DNA of 15,147 nt, taken from NCBI GenBank assembly GCA_002307725.1, contig DBUB01000014.1:28330-43476 (forward strand), given 5' to 3'. The DNA is from Alphaproteobacteria bacterium UBA1301 (GTDB taxonomy: Bacteria > Pseudomonadota > Alphaproteobacteria > Micropepsales > Micropepsaceae). A model generated the notes under the pieces. The model searched no databases, had not been told where the DNA came from, and saw only the letters and a list, made by a program, of their open reading frames with translations. Both the position numbers and the translations under genes were made by a program. Below, piece after piece: positions 1 to 6,292 of this stretch. How positions within the stretch are numbered: position 1 is the first letter of the stretch; every line of letters starts with the position of its first letter.

Positions 1-45
1 TGTTGCGCTTCGCCGTGGCAGTCTCCGCCGTTGCGCAGCGAAGGG

Positions 46-120
46 TGGTGGGCGATGCAGGGATTGAACCTGCGACCCCACCCGTGTGAAGGGTGTGCTC
101 TCCCGCTGAGCTAATCGCCC
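46..120 (-). tRNA. tRNA-Val, anticodon CAC
   Basis: Read on the minus strand, this is a complete 75-nt cloverleaf. The acceptor stem GGGCGAT pairs with ATCGCCC, the D arm is closed by GCTC/GAGC, the anticodon stem is CACCC/GGGTG, and the T arm has GCAGG/CCTGC around TTCAATC. The anticodon loop is TTCACAC, giving anticodon CAC, which reads the valine codon GUG. The 3' CCA is encoded (46-48). It lies downstream of gph on the same strand and has its own candidate promoter. No convincing terminator is visible in the 45 bases left before the window edge. Confidence 0.95.
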
Positions 121-170
121 GGGCCAGTTTCGGCGCCTAGGGCAAACGGCCCCGCGCCTCGGGGGGACTG

Positions 171-199
171 CCTATAAAGCCCGCCGTGGCCGGGCGCAA
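171..199 (-). promoter_or_regulatory. Candidate sigma-70 promoter for tRNA-Val
   Basis: On the minus strand a -35-like TTGCGC (194-199) is followed after exactly 17 bases by a -10-like TATAGG (171-176). Transcription would begin near position 164, about 44 bases before the tRNA. The -10 is the same hexamer as in the candidate promoter at 12273-12301. This rests on motif and position only. Confidence 0.5.
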
Positions 200-221
200 G
201 TCGGCCCCCTAAGCGCAGCCA

Positions 222-263
222 GGAAAAGTGTGGAGCGGTTTTCCGTCCGGCTGCGCGACCAAC
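222..263 (+). repeat. Dispersed hairpin repeat, copy A
   Basis: This is one of three related elements (others at 7016 and 12319). GGAAAA (222-227) and TTTTCC (239-244) form an inverted repeat around an 11-base loop, followed by a GC-rich tail resembling CGCGCGAC. It lies just beyond the gph stop, between gph and the tRNA promoter, so it would be read antisense to gph. The rest of 121-272 holds the tRNA promoter and no gene that I can see. Confidence 0.7.
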
Positions 264-272
264 AAAAAAAGC

Positions 273-938
273 TCAGGAAACAGCAAGCAGCCGCCGCGCC
301 GCCGCGGGGACCTCGCGAAAGTCGTCCAGCACCAGGTCGGCGCCCAGGGTGGCGGCTGGTTCCGGGGTATAGCCATAACTCATCAGGATCACTGGTGCCG
401 CGCCGCCGCGGGCGGTCTGAACATCGGTAATGCTGTCGCCGATCATCACCGCGGGGCCGCCGCCGAGTTCGGCCAGCACGGCCGCAAACAGCTTTGGGTC
501 GGGCTTGAGCCAAGGGAATTTGCCCTGGCCGGTCACCGCGCTGAAGAAGCCCGCAAGACCAAGCTCGGTCACCAGTTGCAGCGCGTTGGGGTGCGGCTTG
601 TTGGTGAGGACGCCCATCGTGACCCCCTCGGCCTTCAGCGCCGCCAGCGTTTCCATCACCCCCGGAAACGGCCGGCTCGCGGCCGCGATGTGACTGGCGT
701 AGTCCTTGAGGAAATCGGCATAGAGCGTCTCGAGCCGCTCGGGCGCCACCGCCGCGCCGGCAACCGTGAACGCGTCGGCAATCAGGTTGCGGGCACCGCG
801 TCCGACCAATTTGCGCAAAATTTCGGCAGCCAGCGGCGGGCGGCCGTCGCGCTGCAGCAGCGTGTTCATGGTCGCGAGCAAATCCGGCGCGGTATCGACC
901 AAGGTTCCGTCGAGATCGAAGACAAGAGTGCGTTTCAT
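273..938 (-). CDS. gph: Phosphoglycolate phosphatase (HAD superfamily)
   Basis: The 221-residue product has a full set of HAD phosphatase motifs. DLDGT with the nucleophile Asp sits at residues 7-11 after MKRTLVF, a TNKP motif II follows, then a conserved Lys in the WLKPDP segment (motif III), and GDSITD (motif IV) binds Mg2+. The length and the cap domain between motifs I and II fit Gph, which hydrolyses 2-phosphoglycolate made by DNA repair or RuBisCO oxygenation in the cytoplasm. The start at 938 puts DLDGT at the usual distance from the N terminus. In-frame starts up to 1007 would add 23 residues with no family match. It is divergent from glmU across 53 bases and upstream of tRNA-Val. HAD specificity is hard to judge from sequence, so another small phosphomonoester is possible. 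Confidence 0.87.
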   Translation of the reverse strand: MKRTLVFDLDGTLVDTAPDLLATMNTLLQRDGRPPLAAEILRKLVGRGARNLIADAFTVAGAAVAPERLETLYADFLKDYASHIAAASRPFPGVMETLAALKAEGVTMGVLTNKPHPNALQLVTELGLAGFFSAVTGQGKFPWLKPDPKLFAAVLAELGGGPAVMIGDSITDVQTARGGAAPVILMSYGYTPEPAATLGADLVLDDFREVPAAARRLLAVS

Positions 939-978
939 GCGTCTTTTCGGCAATAATGAGTTGTAATTCGTCACTTTA

Positions 979-1007
979 CCCATAGAGGGCTGTGAGCTAT
1001 CCAGCAA
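979..1007 (-). promoter_or_regulatory. Candidate promoter for gph
   Basis: On the minus strand TTGCTG (1002-1007) and TATGGG (979-984) are separated by 17 bases. This would start transcription near 972 and give gph a leader of about 34 bases. The -35 lies inside the first codons of glmU if glmU starts at 992. Weak motif evidence only. Confidence 0.35.
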
Positions 1008-2353
1008 GCATGGCGCGCGCAGGGGTAATATTGGCGGCGGGAATGGGGACGCGGATGAAATCTGCGCTTCCCAAGGTGATGCATGCGGTCGCAGGGCTGC
1101 CCATGTTGGGGCACGTGATTGCGGCGATGCGCGGCGCCGGAGTCGAGCGGATTGTGGTCGTGACCCACAAGGAGGGCGAGGCGGTTCGCGCCTTTGCTGC
1201 CAAATTGGGTGCCGAAAGCGTGATCCAAGACCCGCAATTGGGCACTGGCCATGCCGCGGCCTGTGCGGGGCCTCTGCTCAAGGATCTTCCGGGGACGGTG
1301 ATTGTCGCCTATGGCGACATGCCGCTGGTGACGGCCGCGACCTTCGAGGCTTCGTTTGCGGCCCAGGCCGAGACCGGCATGGCGATGATTGGTTTTCGCC
1401 CCGCCGATCCGGGTGCCTACGGCCGTATGATGTTGGATCGCGCCCGCCTGTTGGACCGCATTGTCGAGTTCAAGGACGCCAATGCCGAAGAGCGGGCGGT
1501 GACGCTGTGTAACGCCGGTATTTTGGCGGCAGCGACCAAAGAATTCTTCTATTGGGCGGGCAAGCTCGACAACGCCAATGCTCAGCACGAGTACTACCTC
1601 ACCGACGTTCCCACGCTGGCCCGCGCCGATGGCGTGCGTTGCGCCATCGTGGAAGCCGATGAGGTCGAGATGATGGGCGTCAACAGCCGGGCGGAACTGG
1701 CCAAGGCCGAAGCCGCCATGCAGGCGCGGCTGCGCACCAAGGCGCTGGCGAACTTCGTCGGCTTGGTGGCGCCGGAGACGGTGTACTTCAGCCACGACAC
1801 GGTCTTGGAGCCCGATTGCCTTGTCGAACCTTTTGTCGTGTTCGCGCCTGGCGTGACGGTGAAGTCCGGCGCTCATATCCGCGCCTTCAGCCATTTGGAA
1901 GGCGCCGTGGTCGGCGAGGGCGCCATCATTGGGCCTTATGCGCGGCTGCGCCCTGGTACGGTGGTGGAAGAGAACGTTCACGTCGGCAATTTCGTCGAAC
2001 TCAAGAACACTCGCATCGAGAAGGGCGCCAAGGCCAATCACCTCACCTATCTCGGCGATGCGCGGGTGGGGCCAGGGGCCAATATCGGCTGCGGTACCAT
2101 CACCTGCAATTACGACGGCGTCTTCAAGCACAAGACCGACATCGGGGCGGGGGCCTTCATCGGCTCCGACACCGCGCTAGTGGCACCGGTCAAGATCGGC
2201 GACGGCGCCATCACCGGCGCGGGTTCGGTGATCACCAAAGATGTCGCCGCCAATGCGCTGGCGGTGACGCGCAGTCCACAGGTCGAGCGACCCGGCTGGG
2301 CCGAAGCCTTCCGCACGCGCAAAAAGGCCGAGAAGGCTGCGAAGAAGCCTTAA
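992..2353 (+). CDS. glmU: Bifunctional GlmU: glucosamine-1-P acetyltransferase / GlcNAc-1-P uridyltransferase
   Basis: The 453-residue product makes UDP-GlcNAc for peptidoglycan and LPS. It acetylates GlcN-1-P with acetyl-CoA (C-terminal half) and then transfers UMP from UTP (N-terminal half). The N-terminal pyrophosphorylase signature LAAGMGTRMKS...PK is at residues 14-28, followed by a GTGHA motif and YGDMPL. The C-terminal half is a left-handed beta-helix of hexapeptide repeats, with the catalytic-His motif NHLTYLGD (His350) and GTITCNYDG. The length is close to the usual 456 or so. The start is uncertain. GTG at 992 has GAGGG only two bases upstream, and ATG at 1010 has no Shine-Dalgarno, though either leaves the signature intact. 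It is followed by glmS after 50 bases, a common pairing for this pathway and a probable operon. Confidence 0.96.
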   Translation: MSYPASMARAGVILAAGMGTRMKSALPKVMHAVAGLPMLGHVIAAMRGAGVERIVVVTHKEGEAVRAFAAKLGAESVIQDPQLGTGHAAACAGPLLKDLPGTVIVAYGDMPLVTAATFEASFAAQAETGMAMIGFRPADPGAYGRMMLDRARLLDRIVEFKDANAEERAVTLCNAGILAAATKEFFYWAGKLDNANAQHEYYLTDVPTLARADGVRCAIVEADEVEMMGVNSRAELAKAEAAMQARLRTKALANFVGLVAPETVYFSHDTVLEPDCLVEPFVVFAPGVTVKSGAHIRAFSHLEGAVVGEGAIIGPYARLRPGTVVEENVHVGNFVELKNTRIEKGAKANHLTYLGDARVGPGANIGCGTITCNYDGVFKHKTDIGAGAFIGSDTALVAPVKIGDGAITGAGSVITKDVAANALAVTRSPQVERPGWAEAFRTRKKAEKAAKKP

Positions 2354-2403
2354 GGGCGCGATTTATGCGTAAATTTGCTCGGTAGAGCCGAAGGAGACGG
2401 ACT

Positions 2404-4233
2404 ATGTGCGGCATCGTTGGCATCGCGGGAACCAAGGACGTGGCTGGCGCAATTGTCGATGCGCTGAAGCGGCTGGAATATCGCGGTTATGACTCCGCCG
2501 GCATTGCCACGCTGGTACATGGTAAGATTGACCGCCGCCGGGCGCTGGGCAAGCTCGCGGCGCTGGATGCGGTTCTCAGAGATCGTCCGCTGCCCGGGCA
2601 TACCGGCATCGGCCACACCCGCTGGGCCACCCATGGCAAGCCGTCGGAAGCGAATGCCCACCCGCACGCCACTGGCAAAGTGGCCATCGTCCACAACGGC
2701 ATCATCGAGAACTTCCGCGAACTCAAGGCCGAACTGATCGCCAAGGGTCACAAGTTCGAATCCGAGACCGACAGCGAGGTTTGCGCCCATCTGATCAGCG
2801 CCTATCTCGACGAGGGGCTGCCGGCGGAACAGGCCGCCAAGACCGCGATCAAGCGCCTGAGCGGCGCCTATGCGCTCGCCATGATTTTTGCCGGCGAAGA
2901 AGGCCTTCTGATTGGCGCCCGCATGGGCAGTCCGCTGGCGGTCGGTTACGGCGAGGGTGAGGCCTATCTCGGCTCCGACGCTTTTGCGCTCGCTCCCTTC
3001 ACCAACCGCGTCTCTTATCTCGACGACGGCGATGTAGTGGTGATCCGCGGGCCCGAAGTGAAGATCACCGACATCCAGGACCGCCCGGTCATCCGCGAGA
3101 TCAAGATCACCAACGCCTCCGCCGGTCTGGTCGACAAGGCCGGTCACCGCCACTTCATGGCCAAGGAGATTCACGAGCAGCCGGACGTCATCGGCCACAC
3201 GCTGGCGCATTATCTCAATCCCGATGTGCCCTGTGTGCGCCTCCAGGAGGCGCGTCTGGCCAAGGCGCTGGCCGAAGCCTCGCGTCTGACCATCTCGGCC
3301 TGCGGAACGGCGTACTACGCTGGTCTGATCGGCAAATACTGGTTTGAGCAGATTGCCCGCTTGCCGGTGGAAATCGATGTCGCCTCGGAACTGCGCTATC
3401 GCAATCCTGTCTATCCGGACAACGGCGTCGCGCTCTTCATCAGCCAATCGGGCGAGACCGCCGACACGCTGGCGGCGCTGCGCGATGCCAAAGCGCACGG
3501 CCAGACCACGATCGCCGTCGTCAATGTGCTGGAATCGACTATCGCACGTGAAGCCGACATCGTGCTGCCGACCTTTGCCGGACCCGAGATCGGGGTCGCC
3601 TCCACCAAGGCCTTCACCTGTCAGCTTTCCGCACTCGCCCCGCTCGCCATTGCCGCCGCCCGCGCCCGTGGCCATCTCGATGCCGATGGTGAGAAGAAAC
3701 TTTGCGCCGCACTGCTCGAAGCCCCGCGCCACATCGTTGAGTTTCTCAAGCAGGAACCGCGCATCGAGCGCCTCGGCCAGGACATCGCCAAGGCTCGCGA
3801 CGTGCTCTATCTCGGCCGCGGTGTGAACTATCCGCTCGCCCTTGAAGGCGCGCTCAAGCTGAAGGAAATCTCCTACATCCACGCCGAAGGCTATGCCGCC
3901 GGCGAGATGAAGCACGGCCCCATTGCCCTGATCGACGAGAAGGTGCCAGTGATCGTCATCGCCCCGCACGACGGGCTTTACGAAAAGACCGTTTCCAACA
4001 TGCAGGAAGTGATGGCGCGCGGCGGCAAGGTGCTGCTTATTTCCGACAAGGCCGGCATCGCCGCGGCGGGCGCGCAAATTTGGCAGATGATCGAAGTCCC
4101 CGCCGCGCCCGCCTTCATCGCGCCGCTGCTCTACGCCGTGCCGGTTCAACTCCTCGCCTACTACACCGCCATCGCCAAAGGCACCGACGTCGACCAGCCG
4201 AGAAATCTGGCCAAGAGCGTGACGGTGGAATAG
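2404..4233 (+). CDS. glmS: Glutamine-fructose-6-phosphate aminotransferase (isomerizing)
   Basis: The 609-residue product is the same length as E. coli GlmS. It converts fructose-6-P and glutamine to glucosamine-6-P and glutamate, the entry step to UDP-GlcNAc. Cys2 becomes the N-terminal glutaminase nucleophile after Met removal. GYDSAG, HTRWATHG and NGIIENF complete the Ntn glutaminase domain. Two SIS domains follow, with SACGTAYYAG near 298-307, ISQSGETADT, and EGYAAGEMKHGPIAL. The C terminus ends in the diagnostic DQPRNLAKSVTVE with the active-site Lys. AAGGAG (2391-2396) sits at good spacing from the ATG. Probably co-transcribed with glmU. No glmS ribozyme or terminator is visible. The last 73 bases overlap the antisense toxin reading frame. 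Confidence 0.98.
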   Translation: MCGIVGIAGTKDVAGAIVDALKRLEYRGYDSAGIATLVHGKIDRRRALGKLAALDAVLRDRPLPGHTGIGHTRWATHGKPSEANAHPHATGKVAIVHNGIIENFRELKAELIAKGHKFESETDSEVCAHLISAYLDEGLPAEQAAKTAIKRLSGAYALAMIFAGEEGLLIGARMGSPLAVGYGEGEAYLGSDAFALAPFTNRVSYLDDGDVVVIRGPEVKITDIQDRPVIREIKITNASAGLVDKAGHRHFMAKEIHEQPDVIGHTLAHYLNPDVPCVRLQEARLAKALAEASRLTISACGTAYYAGLIGKYWFEQIARLPVEIDVASELRYRNPVYPDNGVALFISQSGETADTLAALRDAKAHGQTTIAVVNVLESTIAREADIVLPTFAGPEIGVASTKAFTCQLSALAPLAIAAARARGHLDADGEKKLCAALLEAPRHIVEFLKQEPRIERLGQDIAKARDVLYLGRGVNYPLALEGALKLKEISYIHAEGYAAGEMKHGPIALIDEKVPVIVIAPHDGLYEKTVSNMQEVMARGGKVLLISDKAGIAAAGAQIWQMIEVPAAPAFIAPLLYAVPVQLLAYYTAIAKGTDVDQPRNLAKSVTVE

Positions 4234-4553
4234 GCAGCGGCGGAGTGTGGCCTTTCAAGAGCTGATTTTCGGCCGATATTGCGGCGGCCGTGGATGACGC
4301 GCAGGACGCAGATGCTGTGCTCCGTCGCGGACTCACAAAACACGGCGTATTCGGAAACGTTGATGCGTCGCGGGTTTCCCCGGAATTCGGACTTGGGATA
4401 TAGGCCGGGGTTCTCTGCCGCCCGGTTCATCGCTTCAAACAGACGGGCGATAACGAAATCGGCGATTTCCGGTGATCCCTCGTGCGCTAGATAGTCCCAG
4501 ATCGCGTCAAGGTCGTTTTTTGCCGGACGTGAAATTGTGATGCGTTCGGCCAT
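4161..4553 (-). CDS. RelE/ParE-family toxin with abnormal C-terminal tail
   Basis: The first 90 or so of 130 residues match the ParE fold pattern: ISRPAKNDLDAIWDYLA near the start, then AENPGLYP, a basic NPRRINVSEYAVF strand, and ILRV-like VLRVIHGRRNI. ParE toxins poison gyrase, while other family members cleave mRNA at the ribosome; the sequence does not decide. Family members usually end near 95-105 residues. Here the frame runs on about 37 residues, and its last part (STVTLLARFLG) is the antisense reading of the conserved GlmS C terminus. This suggests the native stop was lost at insertion or by mutation. The start at 4553 has AGAGG just upstream, and the gene lies nine bases after the small gene at 4563, as expected for a toxin-antitoxin operon. 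Whether the extended toxin is active is unknown. Confidence 0.8.
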   Translation of the reverse strand: MAERITISRPAKNDLDAIWDYLAHEGSPEIADFVIARLFEAMNRAAENPGLYPKSEFRGNPRRINVSEYAVFCESATEHSICVLRVIHGRRNIGRKSALERPHSAAAYSTVTLLARFLGWSTSVPLAMAV

Positions 4554-4562
4554 GGCCTCTGC

Positions 4563-4787
4563 TTAACGCGATTGAAAACGCTCACGGGCGCGGCGGAGAA
4601 ATGCGTGCAAGGGCTCCAAGGCTGCCGTCTCGCCGCGCGCTTTGGCTTGGCGCGCGCCCTCGAGGAGGGTCTCGATTTCGTCATGCCGCGCCGCGAGCAG
4701 AGCATCCATCTCCTCGTCCGACAGGTTTTCGCCCAGGGCGGAAGCGACTTTGCCGAAATCCCGGCCGAGTTTGGGGTCCACGTTCAT
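4563..4787 (-). CDS. Putative antitoxin partner of the ParE-like toxin
   Basis: The 74-residue, highly charged and mainly helical protein has a predicted amphipathic C-terminal stretch (LLEGARQAKARGETAALEPL, then LRRARERF). This resembles the toxin-wrapping tails of ParD-like antitoxins. It directly precedes the toxin gene in the usual antitoxin-first order with a nine-base gap. I do not see a clear ribbon-helix-helix N terminus, so the DNA-binding half may be degenerate or of another type. No good Shine-Dalgarno precedes the ATG at 4787. The identification rests mostly on context. Its upstream region lies in the truncated GyrI-like stump. Confidence 0.65.
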   Translation of the reverse strand: MNVDPKLGRDFGKVASALGENLSDEEMDALLAARHDEIETLLEGARQAKARGETAALEPLHAFLRRARERFQSR

Positions 4788-4800
4788 TGGACAAACATAG

Positions 4801-4928
4801 CAGAATTGGCCTTCCCGCGCGAGGCCGCCGACGAGTCGCCGATCGAGTTCATCCAGCGCTATGGCGCGTGCTTCGAGCCTGCGACAGGTCTCGGCGGCAT
4901 CGATGTGCTGGTCCCCGTCGAGGTGTGA
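4801..4928 (+). pseudogene. C-terminal remnant of a GyrI-like domain gene
   Basis: The last 27 codons before the stop at 4928 align without gaps to the end of the intact GyrI-like gene 580 bases downstream. EFIQRYGACFEP...GGIDVLVPV faces EFIERYDWRFDP...GGIELMVPV, with 15 of 27 residues identical by eye. A weaker match (ELA) continues back to about 4801. Upstream of that the frame runs antisense through the antitoxin gene and shows no family similarity, and there is no start or N-terminal domain. I read this as the surviving 3' end of a tandem duplicate whose 5' part was removed or displaced where the toxin-antitoxin pair now sits. Confidence 0.65.
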
Positions 4929-4985
4929 CGAAACCTATTTCTGACTCTGGCAGGCCGCGCTCGACGGGAGTAGGAATAGCGACGC

Positions 4986-5004
4986 TACCTTTTTGGGGAA
5001 GGTA
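4986..5004 (+). promoter_or_regulatory. Hairpin enclosing the ribosome binding site of the GyrI-like gene
   Basis: TACCTT (4986-4991) and AAGGTA (4999-5004) are perfect complements around a seven-base loop TTTGGGG. The loop and 3' arm contain GGGGAAGG, the only plausible Shine-Dalgarno for the ATG at 5013. If formed in the mRNA, this hairpin would limit translation. The stem is short and AU-rich at its base, so it may be chance. Confidence 0.3.
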
Positions 5005-5012
5005 CGATTGCG

Positions 5013-5510
5013 ATGACTGGTTCACCGTGCCTGGAGCGCCCGGGCCCGTTTTCTTTGATTGGACTGCTCGGCGCGCACAACCGCGAGCAGGAAACCTACG
5101 ATATGGTGCAGGGGATAGGTCGTCAGTGGACGGATTATATGATCCGCCGCGTCGCTCCGCCCTGGAGTCCTGAGGCTTGGCGCTACGGCGTCATGCTCCG
5201 GATGGCCGATGGCGACACCGCGCTCTCGTACTTCTGCGGCGCCCCGCCCCCCGAGCCGCCCGAGACGCCTGCCGGTTTCGTCGCGCTAACCGTGCCGGCG
5301 CTGACCTGGGCAGTGTTTCCGTTCGACGGCCATGTCACCCAGTTTCGCAGTTTCCTGCACACCGTGTTCGGCACCGAACTGGCGAAGAACGGGCTCAAGC
5401 CGGTCCCTGGCGGGCCCGAAGTTCCCGAATTCATCGAGCGCTACGATTGGCGGTTCGATCCCGCCGCCGGCAAGGGCGGCATTGAACTGATGGTTCCGGT
5501 CGTCGACTGA
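5013..5510 (+). CDS. GyrI-like small-molecule-binding domain protein
   Basis: The 165-residue protein resembles stand-alone members of the GyrI-like / AraC effector-binding superfamily. The family pattern is visible in the second half: a VPALTWAVFPFDGHV strand (the usual 'aVF..kG' segment), a helix ending in a TVFGTELAKNGL stretch, an aromatic-acidic EFIERYDWRF, and a closing beta strand GGIELMVPV. Members bind small hydrophobic or cationic ligands, or inhibit DNA gyrase, in the cytoplasm. No DNA-binding domain is attached, so this is not an AraC regulator. A truncated paralogue lies just upstream. It converges on dps. The exact ligand cannot be inferred. If it did bind gyrase, proximity to a ParE-like toxin would be notable, but that is speculation. 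Confidence 0.7.
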   Translation: MTGSPCLERPGPFSLIGLLGAHNREQETYDMVQGIGRQWTDYMIRRVAPPWSPEAWRYGVMLRMADGDTALSYFCGAPPPEPPETPAGFVALTVPALTWAVFPFDGHVTQFRSFLHTVFGTELAKNGLKPVPGGPEVPEFIERYDWRFDPAAGKGGIELMVPVVD

Positions 5511-5563
5511 TCCTGCTGAATTGTTTTCAGAACATACGGTTTTGCGGCATCCGGAAACGCCAA

Positions 5564-5588
5564 CGGGGAGCGCTTGCCCGGCTCCCCG
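5564..5588. terminator. Possible bidirectional terminator between GyrI-like gene and dps
   Basis: CGGGGAGC (5564-5571) and GCTCCCCG (5581-5588) form an eight-base-pair GC-rich stem with a nine-base loop in the gap between convergent genes. On the minus strand (dps direction) it is followed by TTGGCGTTTCC, a weak T tract. On the plus strand there is no T run. Position favours a termination role. Confidence 0.45.
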
Positions 5589-5614
5589 CGCCAAAATTGC
5601 GGCTCTCGCAACCT

Positions 5615-6106
5615 CTATTCCAGCATGCTGCGCAGCATCCACGCGGTCTTTTCGTGGAGCTGGATGCGCTGGGTGAGCAGATCGCAGGTCGCTTCGTCGT
5701 CCGCCTTGTTGGCCAGCGGGAAGATTTTGCGGGCGGTGCGCACGACGGTTTCCTGGCCCTTGACGAGATCGGCAATCATGTCGGTTGCGCTCGGCACCTT
5801 TTCGCTTTCTTCGACGCTCGACAGTTTGGCAAACGCCTTGTAGCTGCCCGGCGCATAAATGCCCAAGGCGCGGATGCGCTCGGCGACCAGATCCACGGCC
5901 AGCGCCAGCTCGGTGTACTGCGCTTCGAACATCAGATGCAGGGTGTTGAACATCGGGCCAGTGACGTTCCAGTGATAGTTATGGGTCTTGAGGTAGAGCG
6001 TGTAGGAATCCGCGAGCAGATGCGACAAGCCCTCCGCGATCGCTTTGCGTTCCTTCTCGTCGATTCCGATGTCCATCACTGGGCCGTTGTTTTCTTTCTT
6101 CGCCAT
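5615..6106 (-). CDS. dps: Dps-family DNA-protecting ferritin
   Basis: The 163-residue product has the size and pattern of Dps, a 12-subunit mini-ferritin that oxidises Fe2+ with H2O2, stores iron and can coat DNA. The inter-subunit ferroxidase ligands are all visible: His45 in NYHWNVTGP, His57 and Glu61 in LHLMFEAQ, and Asp72 and Glu76 in AVDLVAER. The ATG at 6106 starts MAKKENN and has AAGGA eight bases upstream. The open frame continues to 6937 antisense to rpiA, but that extension has no family match. The basic N terminus (Lys3, Lys4) is short, so DNA binding is uncertain. It is divergent from rpiA across 186 bases containing an Irr-box-like palindrome, which suggests control by iron or haem. 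Confidence 0.95.
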   Translation of the reverse strand: MAKKENNGPVMDIGIDEKERKAIAEGLSHLLADSYTLYLKTHNYHWNVTGPMFNTLHLMFEAQYTELALAVDLVAERIRALGIYAPGSYKAFAKLSSVEESEKVPSATDMIADLVKGQETVVRTARKIFPLANKADDEATCDLLTQRIQLHEKTAWMLRSMLE

Positions 6107-6134
6107 CGTCCAATCCTTTTGTGGTGTGCGTCCG

Positions 6135-6156
6135 GCCGAACCGGTTCCCGTTCGGC
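6135..6156 (-). other. Inverted repeat in the dps leader
   Basis: GCCGAAC (6135-6141) and GTTCGGC (6150-6156) form a seven-base-pair stem with an eight-base loop. On the minus strand it would lie in the 5' untranslated part of the dps mRNA, 28 bases before the start codon and upstream of the Shine-Dalgarno. It could be a leader hairpin or an operator. No known protein site is recognised in it. Confidence 0.35.
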
Positions 6157-6172
6157 GCCATCTGACAGGCAT

Positions 6173-6199
6173 TTTGTATCTGTTTGGAATAATTTGAAA
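6173..6199 (-). promoter_or_regulatory. Irr-box-like palindrome overlapping the dps promoter region
   Basis: The 17-mer TTTCAAATTATTCCAAA (minus strand, 6183-6199) matches the degenerate iron control element TTTRGAAYNRTTCYAAA, as I recall it for alphaproteobacterial Irr, at 15 of 17 positions. It is a near-palindrome in an AT-rich island. A -10-like TACAAA (6173-6178) follows it toward dps, so a bound protein would cover the -35 region. On the plus strand the site also overlaps a weak rpiA promoter candidate (CTGACA at 6162-6167, 17 bases, TGGAAT at 6185-6190). The consensus is from memory, and irr itself is not in the window. Confidence 0.4.
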
Positions 6200-6292
6200 G
6201 TCTAAAACGTGGCGCGCATGCTGCCACAGGCCGCGCGAATCGACGGCGATATGTCTGGACGAACGCGTCCGGATCGGGTTCATTCCGCTCCC

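Noticed and set aside
1..45. Terminator downstream of tRNA-Val
   Set aside because: CTTCGC and GCGAAG are complementary but 24 bases apart with only a small inner stem and no T run. The window edge prevents a judgement.
971..2131. 386-codon open frame on the minus strand opposite glmU
   Set aside because: It is fully antisense to a clear glmU, with composition typical of GC-rich shadow frames (His/Arg-rich) and no motif.
2364..2384. Seven-codon mini-ORF (MRKFAR) between glmU and glmS
   Set aside because: Too short and without a ribosome binding site of its own; likely chance.
2350..4149. 599-codon open frame on the minus strand opposite glmS
   Set aside because: GlmS motifs are unmistakable on the plus strand. 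The antisense frame is a GC-skew shadow with no recognisable domain.
4572..4800. Open frame running from inside the antitoxin gene into the GyrI-like stump
   Set aside because: The 5' part is antisense to the antitoxin and lacks GyrI-like similarity, so only the 3' end is kept, as a remnant.
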